A stretch of 64,000 bases of DNA, from NCBI GenBank assembly GCA_021775615.1, contig JAJFHL010000308.1, positions 1 to 64,000 on the forward strand, written 5' to 3'. Below the pieces are notes generated by a model. It made no database searches. It was given only the letters and a program-made list of their open reading frames with translations, and was not told the DNA's origin. This document shows, piece after piece, positions 43,976 through 53,681 of this stretch; the stretch's first letter is position 1, and each line of letters opens with the position of its first letter. The position numbers were made by a program, and so were the translations under genes. Source of the stretch: Hyphomicrobiales bacterium (GTDB taxonomy: Bacteria > Pseudomonadota > Alphaproteobacteria > Rhizobiales > JAJFHB01).

Positions 43976-44899
43976 TTATAGACCGCCGGCGCCGCCCAGG
44001 TGGATGAAATTCACTTCCGGCGGACAGCCGAGGCGGAACGGTATCAGGCTGGTGCCGATGCCGTTCGAGACATAGAGATGACGGTCGCGCTCGACCACAT
44101 GGCCGGAAGTCCATTTCAACGGCGCCTTGCTCGAATTGGTCAGCGCACCGATACGAGGCAGCCTGATCTGGCCGCCATGGGTATGGCCCGCAACGGTGAG
44201 ATAGGGACCGGACGGCACGTGGGTGAAACTTGCCGGATCGTGCGCCATGATGATGCCGGGCATGTCGGGATTGCTGCCGGCCAGAAGGTTCGACAGCATC
44301 TGCGGACCGCGGCTTGTATCGGCGAGGCCGAACAGCGTGAAATCGCCCTTGTGCGTCGAGATCCGGTGCGCCCTGTTCTCCAGCACATTGATGCGCGCCG
44401 CGTCGAAGGCGCCGACAATGCGCTCACGGCCGTAATCGTAATCATGATTGCCAAGCACGGCATGGGTGCCGAGCGGCGCCTGCAGGCCTTCCAGGATTGC
44501 CGCGATGACCGACGGCGGGATCCGGCCGCCGCCGAACGGCTGCATGTTGACATAGTCGCCAAGCAGCAGCACCAGATCGGGACGGCGCCCGTTGACCGTC
44601 TGGACAATCTTGACCAGCCGGTCCGCGTCGTCCGTGTGGCTGCCCAGATGCAGATCCGCCAGAACGGCGATGTGCAGGTTTTCCGGACGTTCGTCCCAGC
44701 CCGGAGGCGCCAGCGACACGGTCTTCCACGAGATCGGCGCGGCCTTGGCGAGCTGCGCCCATGCCCCCTTCAGTCCATAGGCATCGGTGAACGGAACGGC
44801 GGGCATCAATGCCCGTTTGAGCCAGCCAGGCGAAAAGCTGATTGGCGGCTTCGGGAGGTGTTCGGCCCGCGCCGCCGGGTTCATGGATGTCAGCTTCAC
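43976..44899 (-). CDS. Metallophosphoesterase (YkuE/LpxG-like)
   Basis: The 307-residue product has the dimetal calcineurin-like motifs in order: VLADLHLGSH, LLGDYVN, LGNHDYDYG, MAHDP and AGHTHGGQ. Arrangement and length resemble YkuE and the LpxG-type lipid A pyrophosphatases. A GTG at 44899 was chosen because GGGAGA stands six bases upstream; an ATG five codons later is possible. No membrane helix is clear, although residues 20-40 are moderately hydrophobic. It probably shares a transcript with the PhyH-family gene. Confidence 0.85.
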   Translation of the reverse strand: MKLTSMNPAARAEHLPKPPISFSPGWLKRALMPAVPFTDAYGLKGAWAQLAKAAPISWKTVSLAPPGWDERPENLHIAVLADLHLGSHTDDADRLVKIVQTVNGRRPDLVLLLGDYVNMQPFGGGRIPPSVIAAILEGLQAPLGTHAVLGNHDYDYGRERIVGAFDAARINVLENRAHRISTHKGDFTLFGLADTSRGPQMLSNLLAGSNPDMPGIIMAHDPASFTHVPSGPYLTVAGHTHGGQIRLPRIGALTNSSKAPLKWTSGHVVERDRHLYVSNGIGTSLIPFRLGCPPEVNFIHLGGAGGL

Positions 44900-45155
44900 G
44901 ATAGTTCTCCCACTTCGAAAATCACGAGCCGCACTCAATTCACCCTCAAGAGACAGGTTTTTTTAGGCGTCAGTTCGGCCATAACGTGGCAGCCGCCGGG
45001 CGGTTTGATGATGGCAAACGTCGTGCCATTTGCCAAAAAGTCTAGGATATCTGGGTAAACGTATCGTTTGCGCCGGGCGCTGACACGCACAAGCGTTGCC
45101 TTAATTCAGGCTAAAACCTCTCATTTGGGAGCGGGCCGGGGCCGGAGTCTGCGGC

Positions 45156-46556
45156 TTAAAGCGCCTTGATGATGTCTTCGACCATCTTCTTGGCGTCCGA
45201 GAAAAGCATCATCGTGTTGTCGCGGAAGAACAGTTCGTTCTCGACGCCGGCATAGCCTGATCCCATGCCGCGCTTGACGAACAGGACCGACGTTGCCCGT
45301 TCCACATCGAGGATGGGCATGCCGAAGATCGGGCTTTGCGGATCGGTCTTGGCGGCCGGATTGGTCACGTCGTTTGCACCGATCACGAAGGCCACGTCGG
45401 TCTGAGGAAATTCCGAATTGATGTCTTCCAGTTCGAAGACCTCGTCATAGGGCACGTTGGCCTCGGCGAGCAGCACGTTCATGTGGCCCGGCATGCGCCC
45501 CGCCACCGGGTGGATCGCGTAGGAGACCTTGACGCCTTCCTTCTTGAGCTCGTCCACCATTTCGCGCAGGGCATGCTGCGCCTGGGCAACCGCCATGCCG
45601 TAGCCCGGCACGATGATGACCGACCCCGCGTTCTTCATGATGAAGGCGGCATCGTCGGCGCTGCCCTGCTTCACCGGCCGGGTCTCGATCGCGCCGGCGG
45701 GGCCTGCCACCTCGCCGCCGAAGCCGCCGAGAATGACCGAGAAGAACGAGCGGTTCATCGCCTTGCACATGATGTAGGAGAGAATCGCGCCCGACGATCC
45801 GACGAGTGCGCCGGTGATGATCAGGGCGGTGTTGCCCAACGTGAACCCGATGCCGGCCGCGGCCCAGCCCGAATAGGAGTTGAGCATGGAGACGACCACC
45901 GGCATGTCGGCGCCGCCGATGGGAATGATGATGAGGACGCCGATCACGAAAGCCAGCAGCACCAGCAGGCCGAACGCCATGTGGCTTTCACTGGTGCAGA
46001 ACCAGAAGATCAGGGCGACGAGGCCAAGGCCAAGCAGCAGATTGACGAAATGCTGGCCCGGGAACACCACGGGGGCGCCGGACACCAGGCCCTGCAGCTT
46101 GGTAAAGGCGACCACCGAGCCGGTGAACGTGATGGCGCCGATCGCCGCGCCCAGGGCCATCTCCACAAGGCTCGCCACATGGATCGAGCCGACCGAACCG
46201 AGATCGAAGGCACCCGGCGCCAGCAGGGCCGCTGCGGCAACCAGCACCGCCGCCATGCCGACCAGACTGTGAAAGGCCGCCACAAGCTGCGGCATTGCGG
46301 TCATCGGGATGCGCCGGGCGATGACGGCACCGGCAACGCCGCCAATGGCAATTCCTGCAATCACCAGCACCCACGTGCCGGTCGACACCGGCTGTTGCAC
46401 CAGCAACGTGGTGACAACGGCAATCACCATGCCCAGGATGCCGAGCGTGTTGCCGCGGCGCGAGCTCTCCGGCGACGACAGCCCGCGAAGCGCCATGATG
46501 AACAGCACCCCGGAAAGCAGATACAAAAGAGCGGCGACGTTGGCGGAAATTGTCAC
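45156..46556 (-). CDS. pntB: NAD(P) transhydrogenase subunit beta
   Basis: PntB is the membrane and NADP(H)-binding subunit of the proton-translocating transhydrogenase, which makes NADPH from NADH. The 466-residue protein has about nine membrane helices in residues 1-270. The C-terminal domain contains PGYGMAVAQAQHAL and RGMGSGYAGVEN, the NADP-binding motifs. It is the last gene of the pntAa-pntAb-pntB set, with pntAb ending 5 bases upstream. The split alpha subunit is the form typical of alphaproteobacteria. Confidence 0.96.
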   Translation of the reverse strand: MTISANVAALLYLLSGVLFIMALRGLSSPESSRRGNTLGILGMVIAVVTTLLVQQPVSTGTWVLVIAGIAIGGVAGAVIARRIPMTAMPQLVAAFHSLVGMAAVLVAAAALLAPGAFDLGSVGSIHVASLVEMALGAAIGAITFTGSVVAFTKLQGLVSGAPVVFPGQHFVNLLLGLGLVALIFWFCTSESHMAFGLLVLLAFVIGVLIIIPIGGADMPVVVSMLNSYSGWAAAGIGFTLGNTALIITGALVGSSGAILSYIMCKAMNRSFFSVILGGFGGEVAGPAGAIETRPVKQGSADDAAFIMKNAGSVIIVPGYGMAVAQAQHALREMVDELKKEGVKVSYAIHPVAGRMPGHMNVLLAEANVPYDEVFELEDINSEFPQTDVAFVIGANDVTNPAAKTDPQSPIFGMPILDVERATSVLFVKRGMGSGYAGVENELFFRDNTMMLFSDAKKMVEDIIKAL

Positions 46557-46561
46557 GGCGC

Positions 46562-47005
46562 TCAGCCCTTTTTCTTATACATGGCGAGCATGCGCTGGGT
46601 GACCAGGAACCCGCCGAATATGTTCACCGATGCCAGCACCAGCGCAAAGAAGCCGAGATATTTTGCCCACGGGCTGGCGCCCTCGACAATCTCTACCCCG
46701 ACCGCAAGAAGGGCGCCGACGACGATCACCGAACTGATCGCATTGGTCACCGACATCAAGGGCGTGTGCAGGGCGGGCGTCACGCTCCAGACCACATAGT
46801 AGCCGACGAAGATCGCCAGGACGAAGATCGCAAACCTGAAGACAAACGGATCGATGCCGCCGGGAACGCCGGTGAACTGGTTCACCGCTTCCGCCGCGAC
46901 CACCGCGGCGTCGGCAAACGCCTGCGCCGCTTCCGATGCCTGCACCGCCTGCTCGGCGGCAAGTCTTGCCTGCTCGGCGGCTTCCTGAGCCGTAAGGGCA
47001 GCCAT
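46562..47005 (-). CDS. pntAb: NAD(P) transhydrogenase subunit alpha, part 2 (membrane)
   Basis: The 147-residue protein carries the membrane helices that in Escherichia coli form the end of PntA (about residues 55-78, 83-103 and 112-138, with [19 protein letters not shown]). The first 45 residues are an Ala/Gln/Glu-rich amphipathic helix, a common extension in this group. It lies between pntAa and pntB. Confidence 0.93.
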   Translation of the reverse strand: MAALTAQEAAEQARLAAEQAVQASEAAQAFADAAVVAAEAVNQFTGVPGGIDPFVFRFAIFVLAIFVGYYVVWSVTPALHTPLMSVTNAISSVIVVGALLAVGVEIVEGASPWAKYLGFFALVLASVNIFGGFLVTQRMLAMYKKKG

Positions 47006-47016
47006 TTACCCCTCCT

Positions 47017-48138
47017 TCACTGCAGCACGGGATGAACCATCTTACCATCACGGGTCAGAGCCGTGCCGGTAATGATTTCGTCCTCCCAGTCGATCGCAAT
47101 CTGCTTCTTGTCCTTGTCGATCATGAGTTCGACGAAGTTGAGAAGGTTCTTTGAATAGAGCTGCGAGGCATTGCCAGCCAGCCCGCCCGCAAGATTGAGA
47201 TCGCCGATGATCTTGACGCCGCGATGCACAACCGTCTTGCCCGGCTTCGAGAGCGGACAGTTGCCGCCACGCTCGACCGCCAGATCAACGATGATCGATC
47301 CCGGCTTCATGCTCTCCACCATCTCCTGGGTGACGAGCACCGGCGCCGGCCGTCCCGGTATCAGCGCGGTGCAGATGACCATGTCCTGCTTCATGATCGT
47401 CGCGGCCAGAAGTTCGGCCTGTTTGCGCTGGTAGCCTTCGCTCATTTCCTTGGCGTATCCGCCGGCCGTCTCGGCATCTTCTTCCGCCTCGACCATGACG
47501 AACTTGGCGCCCAGGCTTTCGACCTGCTCGCCGGCGGCACGCCGCACATCGGTGGCGCTGACGATGGCGCCCAGCCGGCGCGCGGTGGCGATCGCCTGCA
47601 ATCCGGCAACACCGGCGCCCATGACGAAGACCCGCGCCGGAGGCACCGTCCCCGCCGCCGTCATCATCATCGGCATGGCGCGGTTGAACGTCGCCGCCGC
47701 ATCGATCACCGCCTTGTAACCGGCCAGGTTCGATTGCGATGACAGGACGTCCATGGACTGCGCCCGGCTGATGCGCGGCATCAGTTCCATGGCAAACGCC
47801 GTGACCCCCTTGTCGGCGAACGGCTGGAATTCAGCGGCGTTGCCGTAAGGGTCCATGAGCGCCGCACACAGGGCACCCTTCTTGATCAGTTTGAGTTCTT
47901 CCGGCCCCGGCCGCGTCACCTTGAGCACGATGTCGGCGCTGCGCAGCACGGCGGTCGCGGTCTTTTCCACCGTCGCCCCGGCCGCCTTGAAGTCGGTGTC
48001 CGAAATGTCCGATCCGTCGCCGGCCCCCGACTGGACCACAACCTTGCAGCCCAGGCCGATGAATTTCTTGACGGTCTCCGGCGTTGCCGCAACCCGAGAT
48101 TCGCTGGCAGCGGCTTCCGCGGGAACTCCGATCTTCAT
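47017..48138 (-). CDS. pntAa: NAD(P) transhydrogenase subunit alpha, part 1 (NAD-binding)
   Basis: The soluble NAD(H)-binding domain of the transhydrogenase, 373 residues. It shows MKIGVPAE at the start, the Rossmann motif VMGAGVAGLQAIATARRLGA (about residues 168-187), the QVESLGAKFV mobile-loop region and the C-terminal MIDKDKKQIAIDWEDEI. It lies 18 bases after the small COX IV-like gene and 11 bases before pntAb, so one transcript is expected. Confidence 0.96.
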   Translation of the reverse strand: MKIGVPAEAAASESRVAATPETVKKFIGLGCKVVVQSGAGDGSDISDTDFKAAGATVEKTATAVLRSADIVLKVTRPGPEELKLIKKGALCAALMDPYGNAAEFQPFADKGVTAFAMELMPRISRAQSMDVLSSQSNLAGYKAVIDAAATFNRAMPMMMTAAGTVPPARVFVMGAGVAGLQAIATARRLGAIVSATDVRRAAGEQVESLGAKFVMVEAEEDAETAGGYAKEMSEGYQRKQAELLAATIMKQDMVICTALIPGRPAPVLVTQEMVESMKPGSIIVDLAVERGGNCPLSKPGKTVVHRGVKIIGDLNLAGGLAGNASQLYSKNLLNFVELMIDKDKKQIAIDWEDEIITGTALTRDGKMVHPVLQ

Positions 48139-48156
48139 GAAATGGCCTTGCGCTGA

Positions 48157-48438
48157 CTAGAACAGCGTAACGGTGAACAGGAAGTACAGGACGAAGAGTG
48201 CCCCGCACGGGATCCAGTTGCGCCCGCCTGTCATCAGGGTAAGCGTAACAGAGCCCAAACCGATGATAAGCCCGCCAACGGCGGCCAGCACGTTCCAGCT
48301 CTGTGCAAAGCCCACCGCAAGCAACGCAACGAGAATAAAACCGCAGGCGAGAAGCGTCGCCACGGTGAGCTTGATGAACAGCTCATAATCCTGCTTGTGC
48401 GGTCCAATTTCGTGAACCACCGGAGTGTCGTCAGCCAT
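48157..48438 (-). CDS. Small membrane protein, aa3-type oxidase subunit IV-like
   Basis: The 93-residue protein has HKQDYELFIKLTVATLLACGF, the short pattern of bacterial aa3-type cytochrome c oxidase subunit IV, and then two more hydrophobic stretches (about residues 45-65 and 72-92). It is commonly the first gene of the rhizobial pnt cluster. An actual role in an oxidase is doubtful by context; it might associate with the transhydrogenase. Confidence 0.7.
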   Translation of the reverse strand: MADDTPVVHEIGPHKQDYELFIKLTVATLLACGFILVALLAVGFAQSWNVLAAVGGLIIGLGSVTLTLMTGGRNWIPCGALFVLYFLFTVTLF

Positions 48439-48578
48439 CGCTAATTTCCCCTAACCGCATGTCCAATTCGCCTGAGAAATATAGCAAACCGTTTCAGCGG
48501 ACAAGCGCCAGCATCCGCGACATGTTGCTACCGGGGTTTCGCGAAATCCATCGAGCATCCCAAATGCGGAACGGACCT

Positions 48579-49970
48579 TCAGGAAATGCGGTCCGGCAGC
48601 GGCACGCCGGCGGCGCCAAGCGCGGCGGCCTGGCGCGCCCGCACCGCCTCCAGGTCGAATTCCTCGATGGTCTCGTTGAACAGCTGGTAGAAATTCAGTT
48701 CGGCGCGCAGACGGATGAACACGCCGCCAAGGCCGATCGCGGCACGGTCCATGAAGACGAATTCGCGCGGCACCCGGACCGGCCCCTTCTCTTTGAGCGC
48801 CTGATGCACCATGAAGGCCTGCTTGCGGCCGTATTCGGCCGCGCTCACGCCATCCGCCAGCGCCCGCACCCGGTCCTCCAGCAAGGGCCCGTAAATGAAC
48901 TGGGCCCAGATGTTCAGGATATCGATCAGCTCGTTGGTCAGATCACGGAAGCCCCAGGTCTCGTAGGCCGCCACGGTCCGGTCGCGGTCGTCGGTGCGGA
49001 TGCCGTGATAGAGGTCGACCACACCGCCGACAAACTCCGCCGGAAACGTCCGGATACAGCCGAAATCCAGAAGGTTGAGGCCCGAAGGCGCACCATCCGC
49101 ATCGCTGTGGACCGAGTAGTTTCCCAGGTGCGGATCGCCATGGATGACGCCAAAGCGGTTGAACGGCATCCACCAGGCCTGAAACATCGAGCGGGCCAGC
49201 AGGTTGCGCCCTTCAAGCCCGTGCCCGGTGAAATCCAGCATCGGCCGCCCTTCGAGCCAGGTCATGGTCAAAAGCCGGTTCGTCGAGAGGTCCGGCACCA
49301 CCTTGGGAACATCGATCTCCGGAATGTCCGAGAGCAGTTCGCTGTAAAGCGCCATGTGGCGCCCTTCCAGCCCGTAATCCAGTTCCTCGCGCAGGCGCGC
49401 GCCGATTTCGGTGGCGATCTCGCTCGGATCGATTGCCGGGTTCATCCGCTTGTAAATGGCGAATATCAGCTTCAGCTGGCTGAGGTCGGCCTCCACCGCG
49501 GACTGCATCTCGGGATATTGCAGCTTGCAGGCAAGATCGACGCCGTCGTGGGTCGTCGCGCGGTGCACCTGGCCAAGCGATGCCGCCGCGGCCGCTTCAT
49601 GCTCGAACGTGGCAAATCTCGACTGCCAGTCGGGTCCCAGCTCGGCGGCCATGCGGCGGCGCACGAAGGGCCAGCCCATGGCCGGCGCCTGCGACTGCAG
49701 CTGCGCCAGTTCCTCGGCGTACTCGGGCGGCAGGGCGTCGGGGATCGTTGCCATCAGTTGGGCAACCTTCATCAGCGGCCCCTTGAGGCCGCCGAGCGCG
49801 AGGCGCAACTCGGATGCACCCTTGCCCTGTTCGCGCTCAAGGCCGAACAGGCGGCTGCCGGCGAACTTTGCCGCGACCGAGCCGACCCCGGTGCTCACCT
49901 TCGCATAGCGTTTGATCCGGCCGGACAGCCGGTTCGCCTCACGGTCCTGTTTGTCTGTCCCCTCGGCCAC
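48579..49970 (-). CDS. ABC1/UbiB/AarF atypical kinase family protein
   Basis: A 463-residue protein of the UbiB/COQ8 type: a KxGQ-like motif (here K68-VA-Q71), the Ala-rich loop AAAAASLGQVHRA, and the kinase-like HGDPHLGNY and LLDFGCIR motifs. The Gly of KxGQ is Ala; I believe this is a family trait of this alphaproteobacterial branch rather than a defect. Proteins of this class support ubiquinone synthesis or lipid handling as ATPases. It ends beyond the pnt cluster and follows the peptidase gene by 4 bases. Confidence 0.88.
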   Translation of the reverse strand: MAEGTDKQDREANRLSGRIKRYAKVSTGVGSVAAKFAGSRLFGLEREQGKGASELRLALGGLKGPLMKVAQLMATIPDALPPEYAEELAQLQSQAPAMGWPFVRRRMAAELGPDWQSRFATFEHEAAAAASLGQVHRATTHDGVDLACKLQYPEMQSAVEADLSQLKLIFAIYKRMNPAIDPSEIATEIGARLREELDYGLEGRHMALYSELLSDIPEIDVPKVVPDLSTNRLLTMTWLEGRPMLDFTGHGLEGRNLLARSMFQAWWMPFNRFGVIHGDPHLGNYSVHSDADGAPSGLNLLDFGCIRTFPAEFVGGVVDLYHGIRTDDRDRTVAAYETWGFRDLTNELIDILNIWAQFIYGPLLEDRVRALADGVSAAEYGRKQAFMVHQALKEKGPVRVPREFVFMDRAAIGLGGVFIRLRAELNFYQLFNETIEEFDLEAVRARQAAALGAAGVPLPDRIS

Positions 49971-49974
49971 GGCG

Positions 49975-51828
49975 TTACAGGGTTTCGAGTTCGTCGATCA
50001 TCCGCGAAATCACGCTGAGCCCCAGATTCCAGAAGTCCGGATCAGCAGCGTCGAGACCGAACGGCGCCAGAAGTTCCGAGTGATGCCTCGATCCGCCGGC
50101 CGACAGGAGGTCGAAATACTTCTCCACGAACCCTTCGTCCGCGCGCTCGTAAACCGCGAACAGCGAGTTGACCAGGCAATCGCCGAACGCATAGGCGTAG
50201 ACGTAAAACGGCGAATGGATGAAGTGCGGAATATAGGCCCAGAAAGTCTCGTAGCCCTCGTTCATGGCGATCGCCGGCCCGAGGCTTTCGGCCTGGACGC
50301 CGAGCCAGATCTCGCCCAGTTGCTCCGATGTCAGCTCGCCATTGCGGCGCTCGGTGTGGACCCGGCGCTCGAACGTGTAGAACGCCATCTGGCGCACCAC
50401 CGTATTGAGCATGTCCTCCACTTTCGCCGCCATCAGCATCTTGCGCGACTGCTCGTTGTCGGTCTGGCTGAGGAGTGAGCGGAACGTCAGCATCTCGCCG
50501 AACACACTCGCCGTTTCCGCCAGGGTCAAAGGTGTCTGCGACAGCAAGAGCCCCTGCGGCGCCGCCAGAATCTGGTGCACCCCGTGGCCCAGTTCATGGG
50601 CCAGCGTCATGACATCGCGGGTTTTGCCCTGGTAGTTGACCAGCACATAAGGGTGCGCGCTCGGCACCGTCGGGTGGGCGAACGCCCCTGGAGACTTGCC
50701 CGGACGCACCGGCGCATCGATCCAGCCATTGTCGAAAAACCGGGACGCATGGTCCGCCATCTGCGGCGCGAAGCCGGCATAGGCATCAAGCACCGTGCGC
50801 CGTGCCTCATCCCAGGGCACGGTTCTGGTGTCCTCGTCGGGGAGCGGCGCATTGCGGTCCCAGTGGTTCAATTGGTCGAGACCCAGCCATTTGGCCTTGA
50901 GCGCGTAATAGCGATGCGACAGTTTCGGATAGGCGTTCTGCACCGCCTGCTCAAGCGCGTCCACCACCGGACGCTCGACCCGGTTCGCCAGATGTCTGGA
51001 ATCGGCGATATCTTCAAAGCCGCGCCAGCGGTCGGAGATTTCCTTGTCCTTGGCCAGCGTATTGGTGATCTGCGTGAACAGCCGGATATTGGCGTTGAAC
51101 GTGACGGAAAGCGCATCCGCGGCCGCCTTGCGCTGCTCAGGTTCAGGTTCCAGCATCAGGCTCAACGTCGGTGCGATGGTGAGCTCCTCGCCGTCGACAT
51201 GGAACCGCAATGCGCTCACCGTCTCGTCGAACAGGCGGTTCCAGGCGCCCCGCCCGGTAACGTCCTTTTCGTGGAACAGCTGCTCCACCCGGTCCTCGAG
51301 CTGGTGCGGCCTCTCCTTGCGCAGATCGGCCAGCCAGGGCGCGTAGTAGGCAAGCTCCGGCACGCCGAGAGCATCATCGAGCGCGGCATCGTCAAGCCGG
51401 TTGATTTCCAGTTCGAAGAACAGCAGCTGCGTCGTGATGGCGGTCAGTTTTTCCTGGATGTCGCCATAGAATTTCGAGCATTCGGGATCGGACGTGTCGC
51501 CGGCATAGAGCAGGCCCGCGTAGGAATACAGGCGGCCGAGCGTATCCTGCAGTGCCTCGTAGCGTGCGATCGCCTTTGCCAGGGCGCCGCCACCCTGCCC
51601 TGCAACAAGGTCCGGCAGCTTGCCCTGGTAGTCCCCCGCGAATGCCGCGGCGTCCTTGTCGGCGCGCTCCAGATCGCCATTGACCTCGGGACTGTCGATG
51701 GCGGGATAGAGGTCGTTGAGGTTCCAGTTCGGCAATTCACCAAGATCTTTGTCACGCGATCCCGCTTCAGCCGCGGAGCGCACCGCGTGCTGCTGCCGCG
51801 TGATCTCCGGTTTTGACAGTTCTTTCAT
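49975..51828 (-). CDS. pepF: M3 family oligoendopeptidase F
   Basis: A 617-residue zinc metallopeptidase with the signature HELGH (H411, E412, H415), and the third ligand E438 in AETASVFGEM. The N-terminal helical domain (about residues 60-240) covers the active-site channel, as in PepF/thimet peptidases that cut short peptides in the cytoplasm. It runs in the same direction as the ABC1 kinase gene and may be co-transcribed with it. Confidence 0.95.
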   Translation of the reverse strand: MKELSKPEITRQQHAVRSAAEAGSRDKDLGELPNWNLNDLYPAIDSPEVNGDLERADKDAAAFAGDYQGKLPDLVAGQGGGALAKAIARYEALQDTLGRLYSYAGLLYAGDTSDPECSKFYGDIQEKLTAITTQLLFFELEINRLDDAALDDALGVPELAYYAPWLADLRKERPHQLEDRVEQLFHEKDVTGRGAWNRLFDETVSALRFHVDGEELTIAPTLSLMLEPEPEQRKAAADALSVTFNANIRLFTQITNTLAKDKEISDRWRGFEDIADSRHLANRVERPVVDALEQAVQNAYPKLSHRYYALKAKWLGLDQLNHWDRNAPLPDEDTRTVPWDEARRTVLDAYAGFAPQMADHASRFFDNGWIDAPVRPGKSPGAFAHPTVPSAHPYVLVNYQGKTRDVMTLAHELGHGVHQILAAPQGLLLSQTPLTLAETASVFGEMLTFRSLLSQTDNEQSRKMLMAAKVEDMLNTVVRQMAFYTFERRVHTERRNGELTSEQLGEIWLGVQAESLGPAIAMNEGYETFWAYIPHFIHSPFYVYAYAFGDCLVNSLFAVYERADEGFVEKYFDLLSAGGSRHHSELLAPFGLDAADPDFWNLGLSVISRMIDELETL

Positions 51829-52078
51829 AGATTCAATCCGTAATGGGCGCTCACCCCGCCTATATCGAGACGCGCCGCGGAATTCTCAAGCCGTCCGGCG
51901 GCTAACCACTTCTCAACCATAATGTCGTGAGTGTTCAGCTTTGCGACAGCTTTAAGCCAGTCTTTACGGTTCTGGGTCAAAATGAGCCACCTTAAAGTTG
52001 ACGATGCGACATTGATCCGCGCCGACCGGCTTCGGCTTGGCGTCTGTCCTGGTGAGTTGTTTTTGAGAGAGTATCTTT

Positions 52079-53584
52079 ATGTCCCGTACCGTTCTTGTAG
52101 TTGATGATGATCCCGCGCAGCGGCGCATTCTTGAAGAAATGGTTCGGCGATTCGGCTATCACCCGCTTTCCGCGGAGTGCGGCCAGGGCGCGATCGACAT
52201 TCTACAAGGTCCCCAGGGCAAGGACGTATCGCTCCTCATCCTCGATCTGGTGATGCCCGAAGTCGGCGGCATCGAGGTTCTCGAGGCCATCAAGCCGCAC
52301 AACGAAAGCCTGCCTGTCATCGTGCAGACCGCGCAGGGCAGCATCGAGACGGTGGTTCAGGCCATGCGTGCCGGCGCCGACGACTTCGTGGTCAAGCCGG
52401 TCAGCCCGGAACGGCTCAAGGTTTCCATTCAAAACGCCCTCAAGGTGAACGCTCTGGCTGGAGAAATCACCCGCATCAGAAAGAAGGTCGAGGGCGAGCT
52501 GACATTCGATCAACTGGTGCTGGAAAGCCCGTTGATGTCCAATGTGACCCGTCTCGGTCAGCGCGCGGCACAATCCAACATTCCCGTGCTGATCGAAGGC
52601 GAAAGCGGCGTCGGCAAGGAAATGATTGCCCGCGCCATCCAGGGCGAAAGTGACCGGGCCGGCAAGCCATTTGTTTCGGTCAACTGTGGCGCAATTCCGG
52701 AAAATCTGGTGGAAAGCCTTTTGTTCGGCCACGAGAAAGGGTCCTTCACCGGCGCCACGGGCAAGCATAGCGGCAAGTTTCTGGAAGCCAGCGGCGGCAC
52801 CCTGTTTCTCGATGAAATCGGCGAGCTGCCGCTCGACGTCCAGGTCAAGCTGCTCCGCGCGCTTCAGGAAGGCGAGATCGATCCGGTCGGCGCCAAACGT
52901 CCCGTCAAGGTCGATGTACGGTTCATATCCGCGACCAACCGCGATCTCATCGAAATGGTGAAGAACGGCGAGTTCCGCGAAGATCTCTATTACCGGCTCA
53001 ATGTGTTTCCGGTGATGATCCCTCCCCTGCGCGACCGGCCCGAGGACGTTCCCGGCCTGGTCAGCCACTTCGTCACCAGGTTCTCCGCCGAGGAAGGGCG
53101 CAAGATTGCCGGCATCGCCGACAACGCGCTTGCCATGCTTCAGGCCTATAGCTGGCCCGGCAACGTAAGGCAGCTCGAAAACGCGGTGTTCCGTGCGGTT
53201 GTCCTGGCCGAAAGCGACCAGCTCAGCGTCGCCGAATTTCCCCAGATTGCAGCCCAGCTGGAAGGCTACGAGGTTACCGTTCCGCAGGCGCCGGCCGACC
53301 CCGAACCCGAAGTCATCCCGGGCATGGAGGGTCCCGCCCTCATTGGAAGCGAGCTGCCGGCCGCGATCTGCCGCCCGCTCGACGCCGATGGCAGCGCCTT
53401 GGGCATCGCGGCGATGACCGATGGCGGCGAGGTCCGCCGCCTCGAGGAAATCGAAGCCGATATGATCCGGCTGGCGCTGCAGCGCTACCGCGGCCACATG
53501 TCGGAAGTCGCCAGAAAGCTTGGAATCGGGCGATCCACGCTCTACCGCAAGGTGCGTGAGCTTGGCCTTGAGGCCAAAATGTAA
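52079..53584 (+). CDS. Sigma-54-dependent response regulator (NtrC type)
   Basis: A 501-residue three-domain activator: receiver domain with phospho-acceptor D56 (LILDLVMP), AAA+ domain with Walker A GESGVGKE (about residues 176-183), the sigma-54 loop GSFTGA in place of GAFTGA and Walker B GGTLFLDE, then a Fis-type HTH at the C-terminus (MSEVARKLGIGRSTLYRKV). A Pro/Glu linker (about 400-440) precedes it. No histidine kinase is beside it. It is followed by an L,D-transpeptidase gene 97 bases on, which might be a target. Confidence 0.93.
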   Translation: MSRTVLVVDDDPAQRRILEEMVRRFGYHPLSAECGQGAIDILQGPQGKDVSLLILDLVMPEVGGIEVLEAIKPHNESLPVIVQTAQGSIETVVQAMRAGADDFVVKPVSPERLKVSIQNALKVNALAGEITRIRKKVEGELTFDQLVLESPLMSNVTRLGQRAAQSNIPVLIEGESGVGKEMIARAIQGESDRAGKPFVSVNCGAIPENLVESLLFGHEKGSFTGATGKHSGKFLEASGGTLFLDEIGELPLDVQVKLLRALQEGEIDPVGAKRPVKVDVRFISATNRDLIEMVKNGEFREDLYYRLNVFPVMIPPLRDRPEDVPGLVSHFVTRFSAEEGRKIAGIADNALAMLQAYSWPGNVRQLENAVFRAVVLAESDQLSVAEFPQIAAQLEGYEVTVPQAPADPEPEVIPGMEGPALIGSELPAAICRPLDADGSALGIAAMTDGGEVRRLEEIEADMIRLALQRYRGHMSEVARKLGIGRSTLYRKVRELGLEAKM

Positions 53585-53681
53585 CACCTGCGTGAGAATC
53601 GGACGTAAAATGGCCACGACCGATTGCCAAAACTCTGTTTATGTCCTTAATTGGCTGGAGAGATCGCAAGGGAGGTCTTAG

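Noticed and set aside
48157-48438. Part of a cytochrome oxidase operon
   Set aside because: Only the short subunit IV-like pattern is present; the neighbours are transhydrogenase genes and no cox genes are seen.
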